A stretch of DNA of 34,187 nucleotides from an uncultured Lachnospiraceae bacterium. GTDB lineage: Bacteria > Bacillota > Clostridia > Lachnospirales > Lachnospiraceae. The DNA lies in the NCBI GenBank assembly GCA_948441955.1, contig CAOJQZ010000021.1, positions 1 through 34,187 on the forward strand, given 5' to 3'. Below are positions 14,175-22,601 of this stretch, one piece after another. The notes under the pieces are model-generated. The model saw nothing but the letters and a program-made list of their open reading frames with translations, was not told the DNA's origin and made no database searches. Numbering within the stretch: position 1 is the first letter of the stretch; the number at the start of each line of letters is the position of its first letter. The translations under genes were made by a program, and so were the position numbers.

Positions 14175-14687
14175 ATGAATATTCGAAAACCGGACATGTC
14201 TGACCTTGACAGCATTCTCCATATCTATGCTTATGCGCGGCAGCAAATGAAGAAAAATGGAAATCCGACTCAGTGGGGAAATGATAAACCTGACCCGGAA
14301 ACCATAATCCAGGATATCAAAGGGGAAAACAATTATATAATCGAAGATGCTGGAAGAATCTGCGGGGTCTTTGCACTTTTATTTGGAGAAGATCCCACCT
14401 ATCAAATAATCGAAGGAAAATGGCTGAATGACAAACCTTATGGAGCAGTCCACAGAGTAGCCAGTGACGGCTCTGTAAAAGGAATTCTAAAGGAATGTCT
14501 GGATTTTTGCGAAAAGCGGGCTGGAAATATCCGTATAGACACTCATGCAGATAATACAATTATGCAGCATCTTCTTGAAAAATACGGATATACAGAATGC
14601 GGAATTATCTATGCCGAAGATAATACTCCCCGAATTGCATATCAAAAATACACGGCAACAGATGAAGAACAGATCAATGTACATTAG
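14175..14687 (+). CDS. GNAT-family N-acetyltransferase
   Basis: The 170-residue protein begins MNIRKPDMSDLDSILHIYAY, the usual GNAT opening with strand 1 and helix 1. The centre reads YIIEDAGRICGVFALLFGED. The acetyl-CoA-binding helix is not the standard Q/RxxGxG/A motif but DGSVKGILKECLDFCEKR, and it is followed by IRIDTHADNTIMQHLLEKYG then YTECGIIY, the conserved final strands. Members move an acetyl group from acetyl-CoA to amines; this subgroup, common in Firmicutes, has no assigned substrate. The ATG has AAAGGAAAG upstream. It is a single gene convergent with nifJ and separated from it by a long palindrome. Confidence 0.88.
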   Translation: MNIRKPDMSDLDSILHIYAYARQQMKKNGNPTQWGNDKPDPETIIQDIKGENNYIIEDAGRICGVFALLFGEDPTYQIIEGKWLNDKPYGAVHRVASDGSVKGILKECLDFCEKRAGNIRIDTHADNTIMQHLLEKYGYTECGIIYAEDNTPRIAYQKYTATDEEQINVH

Positions 14688-14702
14688 GGACAGGGTAAAA
14701 TG

Positions 14703-14744
14703 AATTTGGGACATAGTATTTTTAAAAATACTACGTCCCAAATT
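14703..14744. repeat. 42-bp palindrome between convergent genes (bidirectional terminator or REP-like element)
   Basis: Two 21-base arms meet without a loop at 14723/14724: aatttgggacatagtattttt faces its complement, with one mismatch (14713 against 14734). The stop codons of the acetyltransferase and of nifJ lie on either side. Neither strand has a strong U tract after the stem, so a classic terminator fit is imperfect. A partial copy of the motif (gggacagggtaaaa, from 14687) lies just before it, which recalls short dispersed palindromic elements. Confidence 0.7.
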
Positions 14745-14755
14745 TACAAATTTAA

Positions 14756-17700
14756 TTATTCTTCTCCATACAGAGTTACAAGCTTCTTGAGATATGCGTA
14801 TCTCTCCATAGCCTCTTCTTCATTCTTAGTGAAGAGTTTTGCTGCCTTTTCCGGATTTGCTCTCTTCAGTGCATTGTACCGAACCTCTCCGTCAAGGAAT
14901 TCCTGGTAATCTCCCGTCGGCTCCTTGCTGTCAAGTGTGAACTTGGCACCCTCTGCTGCAGGGTTAAAGCGGAAGTTATTCCAGTATCCGCATTTAACTG
15001 CTAATTCTTCCTCTGTCTGAGCCTTGCTCATACCCTTCTTAATACCATGGTTGATACATGGAGCGTAAGCGATAATGAGCGACGGTCCCGGATATGCCTC
15101 TGCCTCTGCAATTGCCTTTACAGTCTGGTTGAAGTCAGCACCCATTGCAATCTGTGCAACGTACACGTAGCCGTAGCTCATTGCAATTCCTGCAAGGTCT
15201 TTCTTCTTCGTCTCTTTTCCTCCTGCCGCAAACTGTGCGGTAGCGCCTGTCTTTGTAGCCTTGGAGGACTGTCCGCCTGTGTTGGAGTAAACCTCGGTAT
15301 CGAATACCATAACGTTGATATCCTCACCGCTTGCCAATACATGGTCAACACCGCCGAAGCCGATATCGTAAGCCCATCCGTCGCCGCCGAATACCCACTG
15401 AGACTTCTTAGCAAGGAAATCTTTGTTTTTAACAATATCCTTGCAGACATCGCAATCAATTCCTTCTAATGCCGCAACTAATTTATCTGAAGCATCCCCA
15501 TTGGATACGCCGCAGTTAAAGGTATCAAGATATTCCTTGCAGGCTGCTTTCACTTCCTCGGAAGCCTTGTCAGATCCTGCAATCTCTTCTACCTGTGCTT
15601 TTAATCTCTTCCTGATTGCCTTCTGTGCCAATAACATACCATAACCAAACTCTGCATTATCCTCAAATAAGGAGTTTGACCATGCCGGTCCTTTTCCTTC
15701 CGGTGTTACCGTATAAGGTGTGGACGGTGAGGAGTTACCCCAGATAGAGGAGCATCCTGTTGCGTTTGCAATATACATTCTGTCACCGAACAGCTGTGTG
15801 ATAAGCTTCGCATACGGAGTCTCGCCGCAGCCTGCACATGCGCCTGAGAACTCGAGGAGCGGCTGCTTGAACTGGCTTCCTTTCACAGTCTCTGGTTTGA
15901 ACTTCGCTACAACCTCTGGCTTAACCGGAATCTCTCTTCCGAAGTCAAATGCTGCCTGTGAGCCAATGTTCTCTTCCATGTTCTTCATAACAAGAGCCTT
16001 CTCGCCCTTCTTTCCAGGACATACATTCGCACAGGAACCGCATCCTGTACAGTCAAGGGCAGATACTGTCATAGTAAACTTCATGCCTGGCATACCAATC
16101 ATATCGATTGCCTTTGTTCCTTCCGGAGCCTTAGAAAGCTCGTCCTCTGTAAGAGCAATTGGACGGATAACTGCATGAGGACATACATATGCACAGCGGT
16201 TACACTGGATACAGTTCTCCGGAACCCATACCGGGATATCTACTGCGATACCGCGCTTCTCAAATGCAGAGGAGCCGGACGGAGTAGAACCGTCCACATA
16301 TTCATTAAATGCAGATACCGGAAGTGTGTTGCCCTCTTGTGCATTAACCTTTGTCTGTACATTCTTTACGAAATTAACAACGTCTTCTCTTCCGCCTTTT
16401 ACCTCTGGTGAGAATAAGCCCTCATCCTCACAGGATTTCCAGGAATCTGGAACAACAACCTCTACTACCTGCTTAGCGCCGGCTTCAATAGCATCATAGT
16501 TCATCTGAACGATCTTATCGCCTTTTCTTCCATAGGTAGCCTTTGCCGCCGCCTTCATAAGCTCGATTGCTTCCTCTTCCGGAATAATGGCCGCCAGCTT
16601 GAAGAATGCAGACTGAAGGACTGTATTGATACGTCCGCCAAGACCGATTTCTTTACCAATCTTAATACCGTCAATGGTGTAGAACTTAATATTGTGGTCT
16701 GCGATAAACGCTTTCACCTGTCCCGGTAAATGCTTCTCAAGACCCTCCATATCCCACGGGCAGTTCAAAAGGAAGGTACCTCCGTCAACAAGCTCCTGTA
16801 CCATATTATATTTATCAACATAAGAAGGATTATGACATGCTACAAAGTCTGCCTTGCGGATCAGGTAAGTAGACTTAATCGGCTTCTTACCGAAACGAAG
16901 ATGGGACATGGTAACACCGCCGGACTTCTTGGAGTCATAGTCAAAATAAGCCTGTGCATACATGTCTGTGTTGTCACCGATAATCTTAATGGAGTTTTTG
17001 TTAGCTCCAACAGTACCGTCTGCTCCAAGACCCCAGAACTTACAGTTAATAGTTCCCTCCGGAGTTGTAACAAGCGCTTCTCCCGTCTCAAGAGAAAGGT
17101 TTGTAACATCATCCACGATACCGATTGTAAATCTTGCTTTTTCTGTATTATTGAATACTGCAACGATCTGTGCAGGTGTTGTATCCTTTGAGCCTAAGCC
17201 GTAGCGTCCGCTGTTAACCGGAACTGCGTCAAACTTTGTTCCCTTAAGCGCGGAAACAACGTCAAGGTATAATGGCTCTCCCTGAGCGCCCGGCTCTTTT
17301 GTCCTGTCAAGAACATTAATATACTTAACTGTGTCCGGAATCGCATCAATAAGCGCCTGCGCGCAGAACGGCCTGTACAGACGCACCTTAACAACGCCCA
17401 CCTTCTCTCCGGCTGCTGCAAGGTAATCAATTGTCTCTTCAATCGTATCACATACGGAACCCATTGCGATAACAACCTTCTCTGCATCCGGCGCTCCGTA
17501 GTAATTAAAGAGTTTGTAATCTGTACCAATCTTTGCGTTAACCTTGTCCATATATTCCTGAACAATCGCCGGCATAGCGTCATAATACGGATTGCATGCC
17601 TCTCTTGCCTGGAAGAAGATATCCGGATTCTGAGCGGAACCTCTCTGGCATGGATGATTCGGATTTAACGCATGCTTTCTGAATTCATCAATTGCATCCA

Positions 17701-18289
17701 TATCTACAAGCTCTTTTAAATCCTCGTAATCCCATGTCTCAATCTTCTGAATCTCATGAGAGGTACGGAAACCGTCAAAGAAGTTAATGAAAGGAAGCTT
17801 GCCCTTAAGCGCTGCGCAATGTGCAACCGGAGTTAAATCCATAACCTCCTGTACGCTTGATTCACAGAGCATAGCGGCGCCTGTCTGACGGCAGGAATAT
17901 ACGTCTGAGTGATCTCCGAAAATTGACAGCGCGTGACTTGCAAGAGCACGGGCAGATACATGGAACACACCCGGAAGCTGCTCTCCTGCTACTTTATATA
18001 AGTTAGGAATCATCAACAATAATCCCTGAGATGCCGTAAATGTCGTTGTCAAGGCTCCTGCTGCAAGTGAGCCGTGAACCGCTCCTGCCGCTCCTGCCTC
18101 TGACTGCATCTCTGTTACCTGCACGGTCTGTCCAAAGATATTCTTTCTTCCTTCTGTAGCCCATTCGTCTACATGCTCCGGCATAACTGAGGATGGTGTG
18201 ATCGGGTAGATGGCTGCAACCTCGGTATACGCGTAGGAAGCGTGAGCTGCGGCCTGATTACCATCCATGGTCTTCATTTTTCTTGCCAT
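14756..18289 (-). CDS. nifJ: Pyruvate:ferredoxin (flavodoxin) oxidoreductase
   Basis: A full-length single-chain PFOR of 1177 residues, which converts pyruvate and CoA to acetyl-CoA and CO2 while reducing ferredoxin in the cytoplasm. The N-terminal domain starts MARKMKTMDGNQAAAHASYA then YPITPSSVMPEHVDEWA. Two ferredoxin-type 4Fe-4S motifs appear mid-chain, CIQCNRCAYVCPHAVIRP and CTGCGSCANVCPGKK. The thiamine-diphosphate domain has SGACAGCGETPYAKLI and later GGDGWAYDIGFGGVDHV and VYSNTGGQSSK; CAGCG and further Cys residues bind the cluster near TPP. It is monocistronic, with a ribosome-binding site AAGGAGG and its own promoter. Its rare-codon-poor, highly regular sequence fits strong expression and an anaerobic lifestyle. 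Confidence 0.98.
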   Translation of the reverse strand: MARKMKTMDGNQAAAHASYAYTEVAAIYPITPSSVMPEHVDEWATEGRKNIFGQTVQVTEMQSEAGAAGAVHGSLAAGALTTTFTASQGLLLMIPNLYKVAGEQLPGVFHVSARALASHALSIFGDHSDVYSCRQTGAAMLCESSVQEVMDLTPVAHCAALKGKLPFINFFDGFRTSHEIQKIETWDYEDLKELVDMDAIDEFRKHALNPNHPCQRGSAQNPDIFFQAREACNPYYDAMPAIVQEYMDKVNAKIGTDYKLFNYYGAPDAEKVVIAMGSVCDTIEETIDYLAAAGEKVGVVKVRLYRPFCAQALIDAIPDTVKYINVLDRTKEPGAQGEPLYLDVVSALKGTKFDAVPVNSGRYGLGSKDTTPAQIVAVFNNTEKARFTIGIVDDVTNLSLETGEALVTTPEGTINCKFWGLGADGTVGANKNSIKIIGDNTDMYAQAYFDYDSKKSGGVTMSHLRFGKKPIKSTYLIRKADFVACHNPSYVDKYNMVQELVDGGTFLLNCPWDMEGLEKHLPGQVKAFIADHNIKFYTIDGIKIGKEIGLGGRINTVLQSAFFKLAAIIPEEEAIELMKAAAKATYGRKGDKIVQMNYDAIEAGAKQVVEVVVPDSWKSCEDEGLFSPEVKGGREDVVNFVKNVQTKVNAQEGNTLPVSAFNEYVDGSTPSGSSAFEKRGIAVDIPVWVPENCIQCNRCAYVCPHAVIRPIALTEDELSKAPEGTKAIDMIGMPGMKFTMTVSALDCTGCGSCANVCPGKKGEKALVMKNMEENIGSQAAFDFGREIPVKPEVVAKFKPETVKGSQFKQPLLEFSGACAGCGETPYAKLITQLFGDRMYIANATGCSSIWGNSSPSTPYTVTPEGKGPAWSNSLFEDNAEFGYGMLLAQKAIRKRLKAQVEEIAGSDKASEEVKAACKEYLDTFNCGVSNGDASDKLVAALEGIDCDVCKDIVKNKDFLAKKSQWVFGGDGWAYDIGFGGVDHVLASGEDINVMVFDTEVYSNTGGQSSKATKTGATAQFAAGGKETKKKDLAGIAMSYGYVYVAQIAMGADFNQTVKAIAEAEAYPGPSLIIAYAPCINHGIKKGMSKAQTEEELAVKCGYWNNFRFNPAAEGAKFTLDSKEPTGDYQEFLDGEVRYNALKRANPEKAAKLFTKNEEEAMERYAYLKKLVTLYGEE

Positions 18290-18347
18290 TTTTGTTGTTC
18301 CTCCTTAAATTGTATTACAAAATGTTATAATATTGACATATACAATT

Positions 18348-18376
18348 ATTATAGTCCACAAGAATTTAAAAGTCTA
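18348..18376 (-). promoter_or_regulatory. Candidate promoter of nifJ
   Basis: On the minus strand TAGACT (18371-18376) and TATAAT (18348-18353) are 17 bases apart, about 60 bases before the nifJ ATG. The -10 is perfect and the -35 has one departure from TTGACT. The -35 reaches into the last codon of lgt (its stop is at 18374), so there is no room for a strong lgt terminator before it. Confidence 0.6.
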
Positions 18377-19255
18377 GTAATTCTTACGCTTATTTTGTTC
18401 ATTTTGGGGTACAGTTTTTCTGAAATAAATAATAAGCATCGCCGATAACACTGCCAGAACTCCTGCCAGTATCTGGGATACCGGTATCTCTGTTCCGGGA
18501 ATCAGAAGCTGATCCGTCCTCAGTCCTTCAATCCAGAACCTTCCAATCCCATATCCCATAAGATATAGGAGAAAGACTTCTCCTGCAAATTTTTTATGCC
18601 GTCTGTATACCAGCAGGCATATCAAAACAAACAGGCACCACAGAGATTCATAAAGAAAGGTAGGGTGTACCTGAATAAAAGCCACCCTGTCTATTGTCTC
18701 TATATGCTCTTTCATGAGCGCCGTAATATCCGAACTGCGGACTGCACTCACGGGAAGACGCATTGCAAGAAGGCTGTCTGTGTATTCTCCAAATGCTTCC
18801 CGATTAAAAAAATTCCCCCATCTGCCAATTGCCTGTCCGGCTACAAGTCCCAGCCCCGCCGTATCAAAAATCAGCGCCGGAGACATTTTTTTTATCTTTG
18901 CATAAATGAATACCGAAAGAATCGCGGCAATCACTCCTCCATAGATGGCAAGGCCTCCCTGACGAAGGTTAAGAATACTTTTCAAATCATTTTTATACAT
19001 ATCCCATGAAAAGGCAACATAATAAATCCTTGCCCCGATAATAGAGAATATAACCGCATAGATGGCAAAATCATAATAGTCCTCCGGATTCTGCCCTGTA
19101 CGCTTCGCTTCCGCCGCCGCTATAAAAATTCCCGCCAGAATCGCTATCCCGATAGTGATTCCATAAAAGGCAATATCAAAGTCAAATATTGTGACATGAT
19201 CCCCGACATCGGACAACTTAATACCAATATTAGGAAATTCTATCATTTTGTCCAT
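18374..19255 (-). CDS. lgt: Prolipoprotein diacylglyceryl transferase
   Basis: A 293-residue membrane protein with seven or more hydrophobic segments that moves a diacylglyceryl group from phosphatidylglycerol to the lipobox Cys of preprolipoproteins. The signature is complete: IGRWGNFFNREAFGE, with the Asn and Glu needed for activity. The upstream motif reads RQGGLAIYGGVIAAIL, with Tyr where the enterobacterial enzyme has His, as is common in Firmicutes. VHPTFLYESLW and GRFWIEGLRTDQL complete the family pattern. ATG 19255 has GGAAGGAAG upstream. It follows ychF by 19 bases and is probably the last gene of the long operon. Confidence 0.96.
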   Translation of the reverse strand: MDKMIEFPNIGIKLSDVGDHVTIFDFDIAFYGITIGIAILAGIFIAAAEAKRTGQNPEDYYDFAIYAVIFSIIGARIYYVAFSWDMYKNDLKSILNLRQGGLAIYGGVIAAILSVFIYAKIKKMSPALIFDTAGLGLVAGQAIGRWGNFFNREAFGEYTDSLLAMRLPVSAVRSSDITALMKEHIETIDRVAFIQVHPTFLYESLWCLFVLICLLVYRRHKKFAGEVFLLYLMGYGIGRFWIEGLRTDQLLIPGTEIPVSQILAGVLAVLSAMLIIYFRKTVPQNEQNKRKNY

Positions 19256-19274
19256 ACTATTTCAGTCTTCCTTC

Positions 19275-20375
19275 CTATACGTTGAATCTAAACAGCATAA
19301 TATCGCCGTCTTTTACTACGTAATCCTTTCCCTCCAGACGTATAAGCCCTTTCTCCTTTGCCGCCGCATGGGTTCCGCATGCAATCAAATCATGATAGGA
19401 CACCACCTCGGCGCGGATAAACCCCCGTTCAAAATCCGTATGAATCTTTCCCGCCGCCTGAGGAGCCTTTGTTCCTTCTGTGATCGTCCATGCACGCACC
19501 TCCGGCTCGCCTGCAGTCAGATAGCTGATCAGGCCAAGAAGACGATAGCTTGCCTTTATCAGCTTTTCCAGGCCGGACTCTTCTAATCCCAGATCCTCAA
19601 GAAACATTTTCTTTTCCTCATCATCAAGCTCGGCAATCTCCTGCTCTATCTGCGCGCATACGACAAACACGCCGCTCTTTTCCCCGGCGGCGTATTCCCG
19701 CACTCTGGTTACTCCGTCATTTCCTGCGCCATCGTCAGATAAATCGCCCTCCGATACATTTGCCGCATAGATAACCGGCTTATAAGTAAGAAGATTGTAT
19801 CCTGAAAGCCAGCTCCATTCCTCCTCATCAGCCGCATCTTCAAAGGTTTTAGCAAGTTTTCCTTCTTCCAGATGGGCTTTCAGCTTCTCCAGAAGAGCAA
19901 GCTCCTTTGCCGCTGTCTTGTCATTCCTTGCAGACTTAGCTGTCTTTGCAATCCTTCTTTCCAGAATCTCCAGATCTGAAAAAATTAGTTCCAGATTAAT
20001 TGTTTCAATGTCACGCAGCGGATTGATGCTTCCGTCCACATGTACAATATTGCTGTCCTCAAAGCATCTCACTACATGTACAATCGCATCTACCTCCCGG
20101 ATATTGGCAAGAAACTGATTTCCCAGACCTTCTCCCTTTGACGCGCCCTTTACCAGACCTGCAATATCTACAAACTCAATGGCGGCCGGAATAATCTTCT
20201 TTGTGTGATACATCTCTCCAAGCACATGAAGTCTTTCGTCCGGTACTGTTACAACTCCCACATTCGGATCAATCGTACAGAACGGATAATTCGCAGATTC
20301 TGCTCCTGCCTTTGTCAGTGAATTAAACAATGTACTTTTTCCTACGTTTGGCAAGCCTACAATCCCCAGTTTCAT
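19275..20375 (-). CDS. ychF: Redox-regulated ATPase of the Obg family, YchF
   Basis: A 366-residue P-loop protein. The Walker A motif is GIVGLPNVGKSTLFNSLTKA, G3 is DIAGLVKGASKGEGLGNQFL, and the usual GTPase NKxD is replaced by YAANVSEGDL, which is why YchF prefers ATP. A helical insertion (about 130-170) is followed by the C-terminal TGS domain, ending DYVVKDGDIMLFRFNV. The protein binds ribosomes and acts in stress responses. The start codon directly follows the thiN stop, with AGGAGGAG inside the end of thiN, so the two are in one transcript. Confidence 0.97.
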   Translation of the reverse strand: MKLGIVGLPNVGKSTLFNSLTKAGAESANYPFCTIDPNVGVVTVPDERLHVLGEMYHTKKIIPAAIEFVDIAGLVKGASKGEGLGNQFLANIREVDAIVHVVRCFEDSNIVHVDGSINPLRDIETINLELIFSDLEILERRIAKTAKSARNDKTAAKELALLEKLKAHLEEGKLAKTFEDAADEEEWSWLSGYNLLTYKPVIYAANVSEGDLSDDGAGNDGVTRVREYAAGEKSGVFVVCAQIEQEIAELDDEEKKMFLEDLGLEESGLEKLIKASYRLLGLISYLTAGEPEVRAWTITEGTKAPQAAGKIHTDFERGFIRAEVVSYHDLIACGTHAAAKEKGLIRLEGKDYVVKDGDIMLFRFNV

Positions 20376-21044
20376 TTATCTTTTCTCCTCCTTATCACAT
20401 GTCTCCATTAATATCACAATCCCGGCGGAAAAGCTGATTGTCGCCTCATCCCCCTCAAGCTGATTGCTTACGCACAGGCTGTCATAAGGGGTCAGCGTAT
20501 GATCCCTGAGGGGATATCTGGCGCCTTGAATATTCAATCCATATACCTCTTTCCCCAAAGGAAACAGAGAAAAATACGGCCCGTACATCTCTGCCTTTTT
20601 CAGCACTGTCGTTCCTCCAATCAGCCGGATACAATTTCTTGGATCCAAAATCTTAGCTTCAATCCCTGCCCGGAAGGGTATGGTAAGTATCTGGACATTC
20701 GCCCACAGATGATCAAGCCTGCCGCCCGTTGCTCCCAGGATCAGAAGTTCACTGCAGCCGAGCGTCATAGCGAGCCTGACCGCGATTTCTGTATCGGACG
20801 CGTCCTTGACAGGATTATACTCCCGGATAGGAACCGATGTCTCATTTCGGTAATAATCTGCGATTTTCTGATCAACGCTGTCAAAATCTCCTACAATATA
20901 GTTAGGCACAATTTCATTTCGGTAGAGAAATTCCATCCCCTTATCCACTCCAATGACACAGCCTGCCGTAGATTCTTTTAATACAGACAGGGCAAATTTC
21001 TCATCCAGTTCTCCGCCGCTTATAATGACAATTCTTTTACTCAT
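20376..21044 (-). CDS. thiN: Thiamine diphosphokinase (thiamine pyrophosphokinase)
   Basis: The 222-residue enzyme transfers pyrophosphate from ATP to thiamine, giving the TPP cofactor. Family motifs are CVIGVDKGMEFLYRNEIVPN, IVGDFDSVD, KDASDTEIAVRLAM and ILGATGGRLDHLWANVQIL, which hold the acidic metal-binding and substrate residues. The C-terminal beta domain ends near NQLEGDEATISFSAGIVILM. It overlaps rpe by eight bases. The position after rsgA-rpe is the usual one in Firmicutes. Its product is needed by the PFOR and transketolase-type enzymes, but no TPP riboswitch is present in front of it. Confidence 0.96.
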   Translation of the reverse strand: MSKRIVIISGGELDEKFALSVLKESTAGCVIGVDKGMEFLYRNEIVPNYIVGDFDSVDQKIADYYRNETSVPIREYNPVKDASDTEIAVRLAMTLGCSELLILGATGGRLDHLWANVQILTIPFRAGIEAKILDPRNCIRLIGGTTVLKKAEMYGPYFSLFPLGKEVYGLNIQGARYPLRDHTLTPYDSLCVSNQLEGDEATISFSAGIVILMETCDKEEKR

Positions 21045-21699
21045 AATCTTTCAATATCTCCATGAATTTTCTGGTATTCTCCGCCGGATCGCCTCCAAAA
21101 ACAGCGGATCCTGCAACAACAATATTCACTCCTGCCTCCAGCACTTCTCTGACGTTTGAATGTGAGATTCCTCCGTCTACCTGTATATCCAGATTAAGTC
21201 TCTGTCTTTCTGACATTTCTCTTGCTATTCGGATTCTCTCAAGTGACTGAGGGATAAACTTCTGGCCTCCGAAGCCCGGATGTACACTCATAATAAGAAG
21301 CACGTCAATCTCACCCAGAAACGCCTCAATTTCCTTTATATCTGTCTCCGGACAGATGGATAATCCGGCCTTCATACCACATTCCCGTATCCTCCCTATA
21401 GAAGCTCGGATATCTTCACATGCCTCCAGGTGCACTGTCAGAATGTCTGCTCCCGCTTCTTTAAATGCTTCTACATAACGTATCGGCTCCTGTATCATCA
21501 AATGTACGTCCATCACCTGTCCCGTGGTAGCATGGATAGACTTTAACACCGGAATTCCAAATGAAATACTGGGAACAAACATACCGTCCATCACATCAAA
21601 ATGCAGATATTCCGCCCCATTTTCTTCCGTAAGCTTCATCTGGCTGCCCAAAATATTAAAGTCGGCAGACAGAATCGACGGCGCTAGAATGTATCTCAT
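21037..21699 (-). CDS. rpe: Ribulose-phosphate 3-epimerase
   Basis: The product (220 residues) is a TIM-barrel enzyme of the pentose phosphate pathway that interconverts ribulose 5-phosphate and xylulose 5-phosphate. It reads LAPSILSADFNILG at the start, then LHFDVMDGMFVPSISFG with metal-binding His and Asp, HLMIQEPIRYV, SVHPGFGGQKFIPQSLERI and DGGISHSN, with a phosphate-binding VAGSAVFGG near the end. The ATG at 21699 is chosen because GGAGG lies eight bases upstream; an in-frame TTG two codons earlier is less likely. It starts two bases after the rsgA TGA. Confidence 0.97.
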   Translation of the reverse strand: MRYILAPSILSADFNILGSQMKLTEENGAEYLHFDVMDGMFVPSISFGIPVLKSIHATTGQVMDVHLMIQEPIRYVEAFKEAGADILTVHLEACEDIRASIGRIRECGMKAGLSICPETDIKEIEAFLGEIDVLLIMSVHPGFGGQKFIPQSLERIRIAREMSERQRLNLDIQVDGGISHSNVREVLEAGVNIVVAGSAVFGGDPAENTRKFMEILKDYE

Positions 21700-21701
21700 A
21701 A

Positions 21702-22580
21702 TCAATACCTCCTTTTGTTTTTCAATTCCTCAAACATGTCCTTATAATCCTTGTACCTGACAGAATGTATCCATCCCTTATCCACCGCCGCTTTTACAGC
21801 ACAGTTCGGCTCGTGAATATGCACACAGCCTGTATATTTACATTTGCCCTCATAAGGGACAAACTCTGGAAAATAAAATTTCAGCTCTTCCTTCTCAAAA
21901 TCATTTACATACAGAGAGCTGAATCCGGGCGTGTCCATAATATAAGAGTCTTCCTCTATCAGAAACAGCTCCGAATGTCTTGTAGTATGTTTTCCGCGTT
22001 CAATTTTTCGGCTGATAGTCCCTGTTTCCATATTAGCCGCCGGCTGCAGAAGATTGATAAGGGAAGATTTTCCCACCCCTGACGGTCCTGCAACTGCAGT
22101 TGTCTTTCCTTCTAAAAGCGCTTTCACCTCGTCAATATTTTTTCCGTCCTTCGCGCTGGTAAAAACAAGCCTGCACCCGCTGCCGGAATATATATTATTC
22201 AGTTCTTTCAGCTCCTCTTCCATTACGATATCTTCTTTGTTAAAACACAGAATTACCGGGATATCCTTCCTTTTCATCATTACAAGAAACCGGTCCAGGA
22301 GATTAAAATGAGGACTTGGCTTAGCCGCCGCAAAAACAACCAACGCCTGATCAATATTCGCTACAGCAGGCCGGATCAGCTCGTTTTTTCTCGGGAGAAC
22401 ACATATGATATTCCCCTCTTTTTCAGCCTCATCTAAAATCTCAATCTCAACATTGTCTCCCACCAGCGGTTTTGTCTTCTCTTTTCGGAAAATCCCTTTG
22501 GCCTTACATTCATAAACACCGGATTCTACTACACGAACGTAGTAAAATCCGGCAATTCCTTTCACTATCTTTCCCTGCAT
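21702..22580 (-). CDS. rsgA: Ribosome small-subunit-dependent GTPase A
   Basis: A 292-residue circularly permuted GTPase that assists late 30S maturation. The N-terminal OB fold (about 1-65) contains GFYYVRVVESGVYECKAKG. The GTPase motifs come in permuted order: G4 as CFNKED, G5 around FTSAKDG, then G1 GPSGVGKSSLINLL, G2 near the GTISRKIERGKHTTRHSEL switch, and G3 DTPGFSSL. The C-terminal zinc site is CKYTGCVHIHEPNCAVKAAV. The gene follows the PASTA kinase by 21 bases, the classical order in Firmicutes; RsgA homologues are known substrates or partners of such kinases. Confidence 0.97.
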   Translation of the reverse strand: MQGKIVKGIAGFYYVRVVESGVYECKAKGIFRKEKTKPLVGDNVEIEILDEAEKEGNIICVLPRKNELIRPAVANIDQALVVFAAAKPSPHFNLLDRFLVMMKRKDIPVILCFNKEDIVMEEELKELNNIYSGSGCRLVFTSAKDGKNIDEVKALLEGKTTAVAGPSGVGKSSLINLLQPAANMETGTISRKIERGKHTTRHSELFLIEEDSYIMDTPGFSSLYVNDFEKEELKFYFPEFVPYEGKCKYTGCVHIHEPNCAVKAAVDKGWIHSVRYKDYKDMFEELKNKRRY

Positions 22581-22601
22581 ATATTTCTGCCCAGTCCTGT
22601 T

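Noticed and set aside
18360..18385. Inverted repeat aagaatt/aattctt as terminator of the long operon
   Set aside because: Only seven AT-rich pairs with a 12-base loop and no U tract; it also overlaps the likely nifJ -35. Left unannotated as a terminator.
20376..21044. TPP riboswitch controlling thiN
   Set aside because: thiN overlaps rpe, so there is no leader to hold a riboswitch, and no thi-box sequence is visible nearby.
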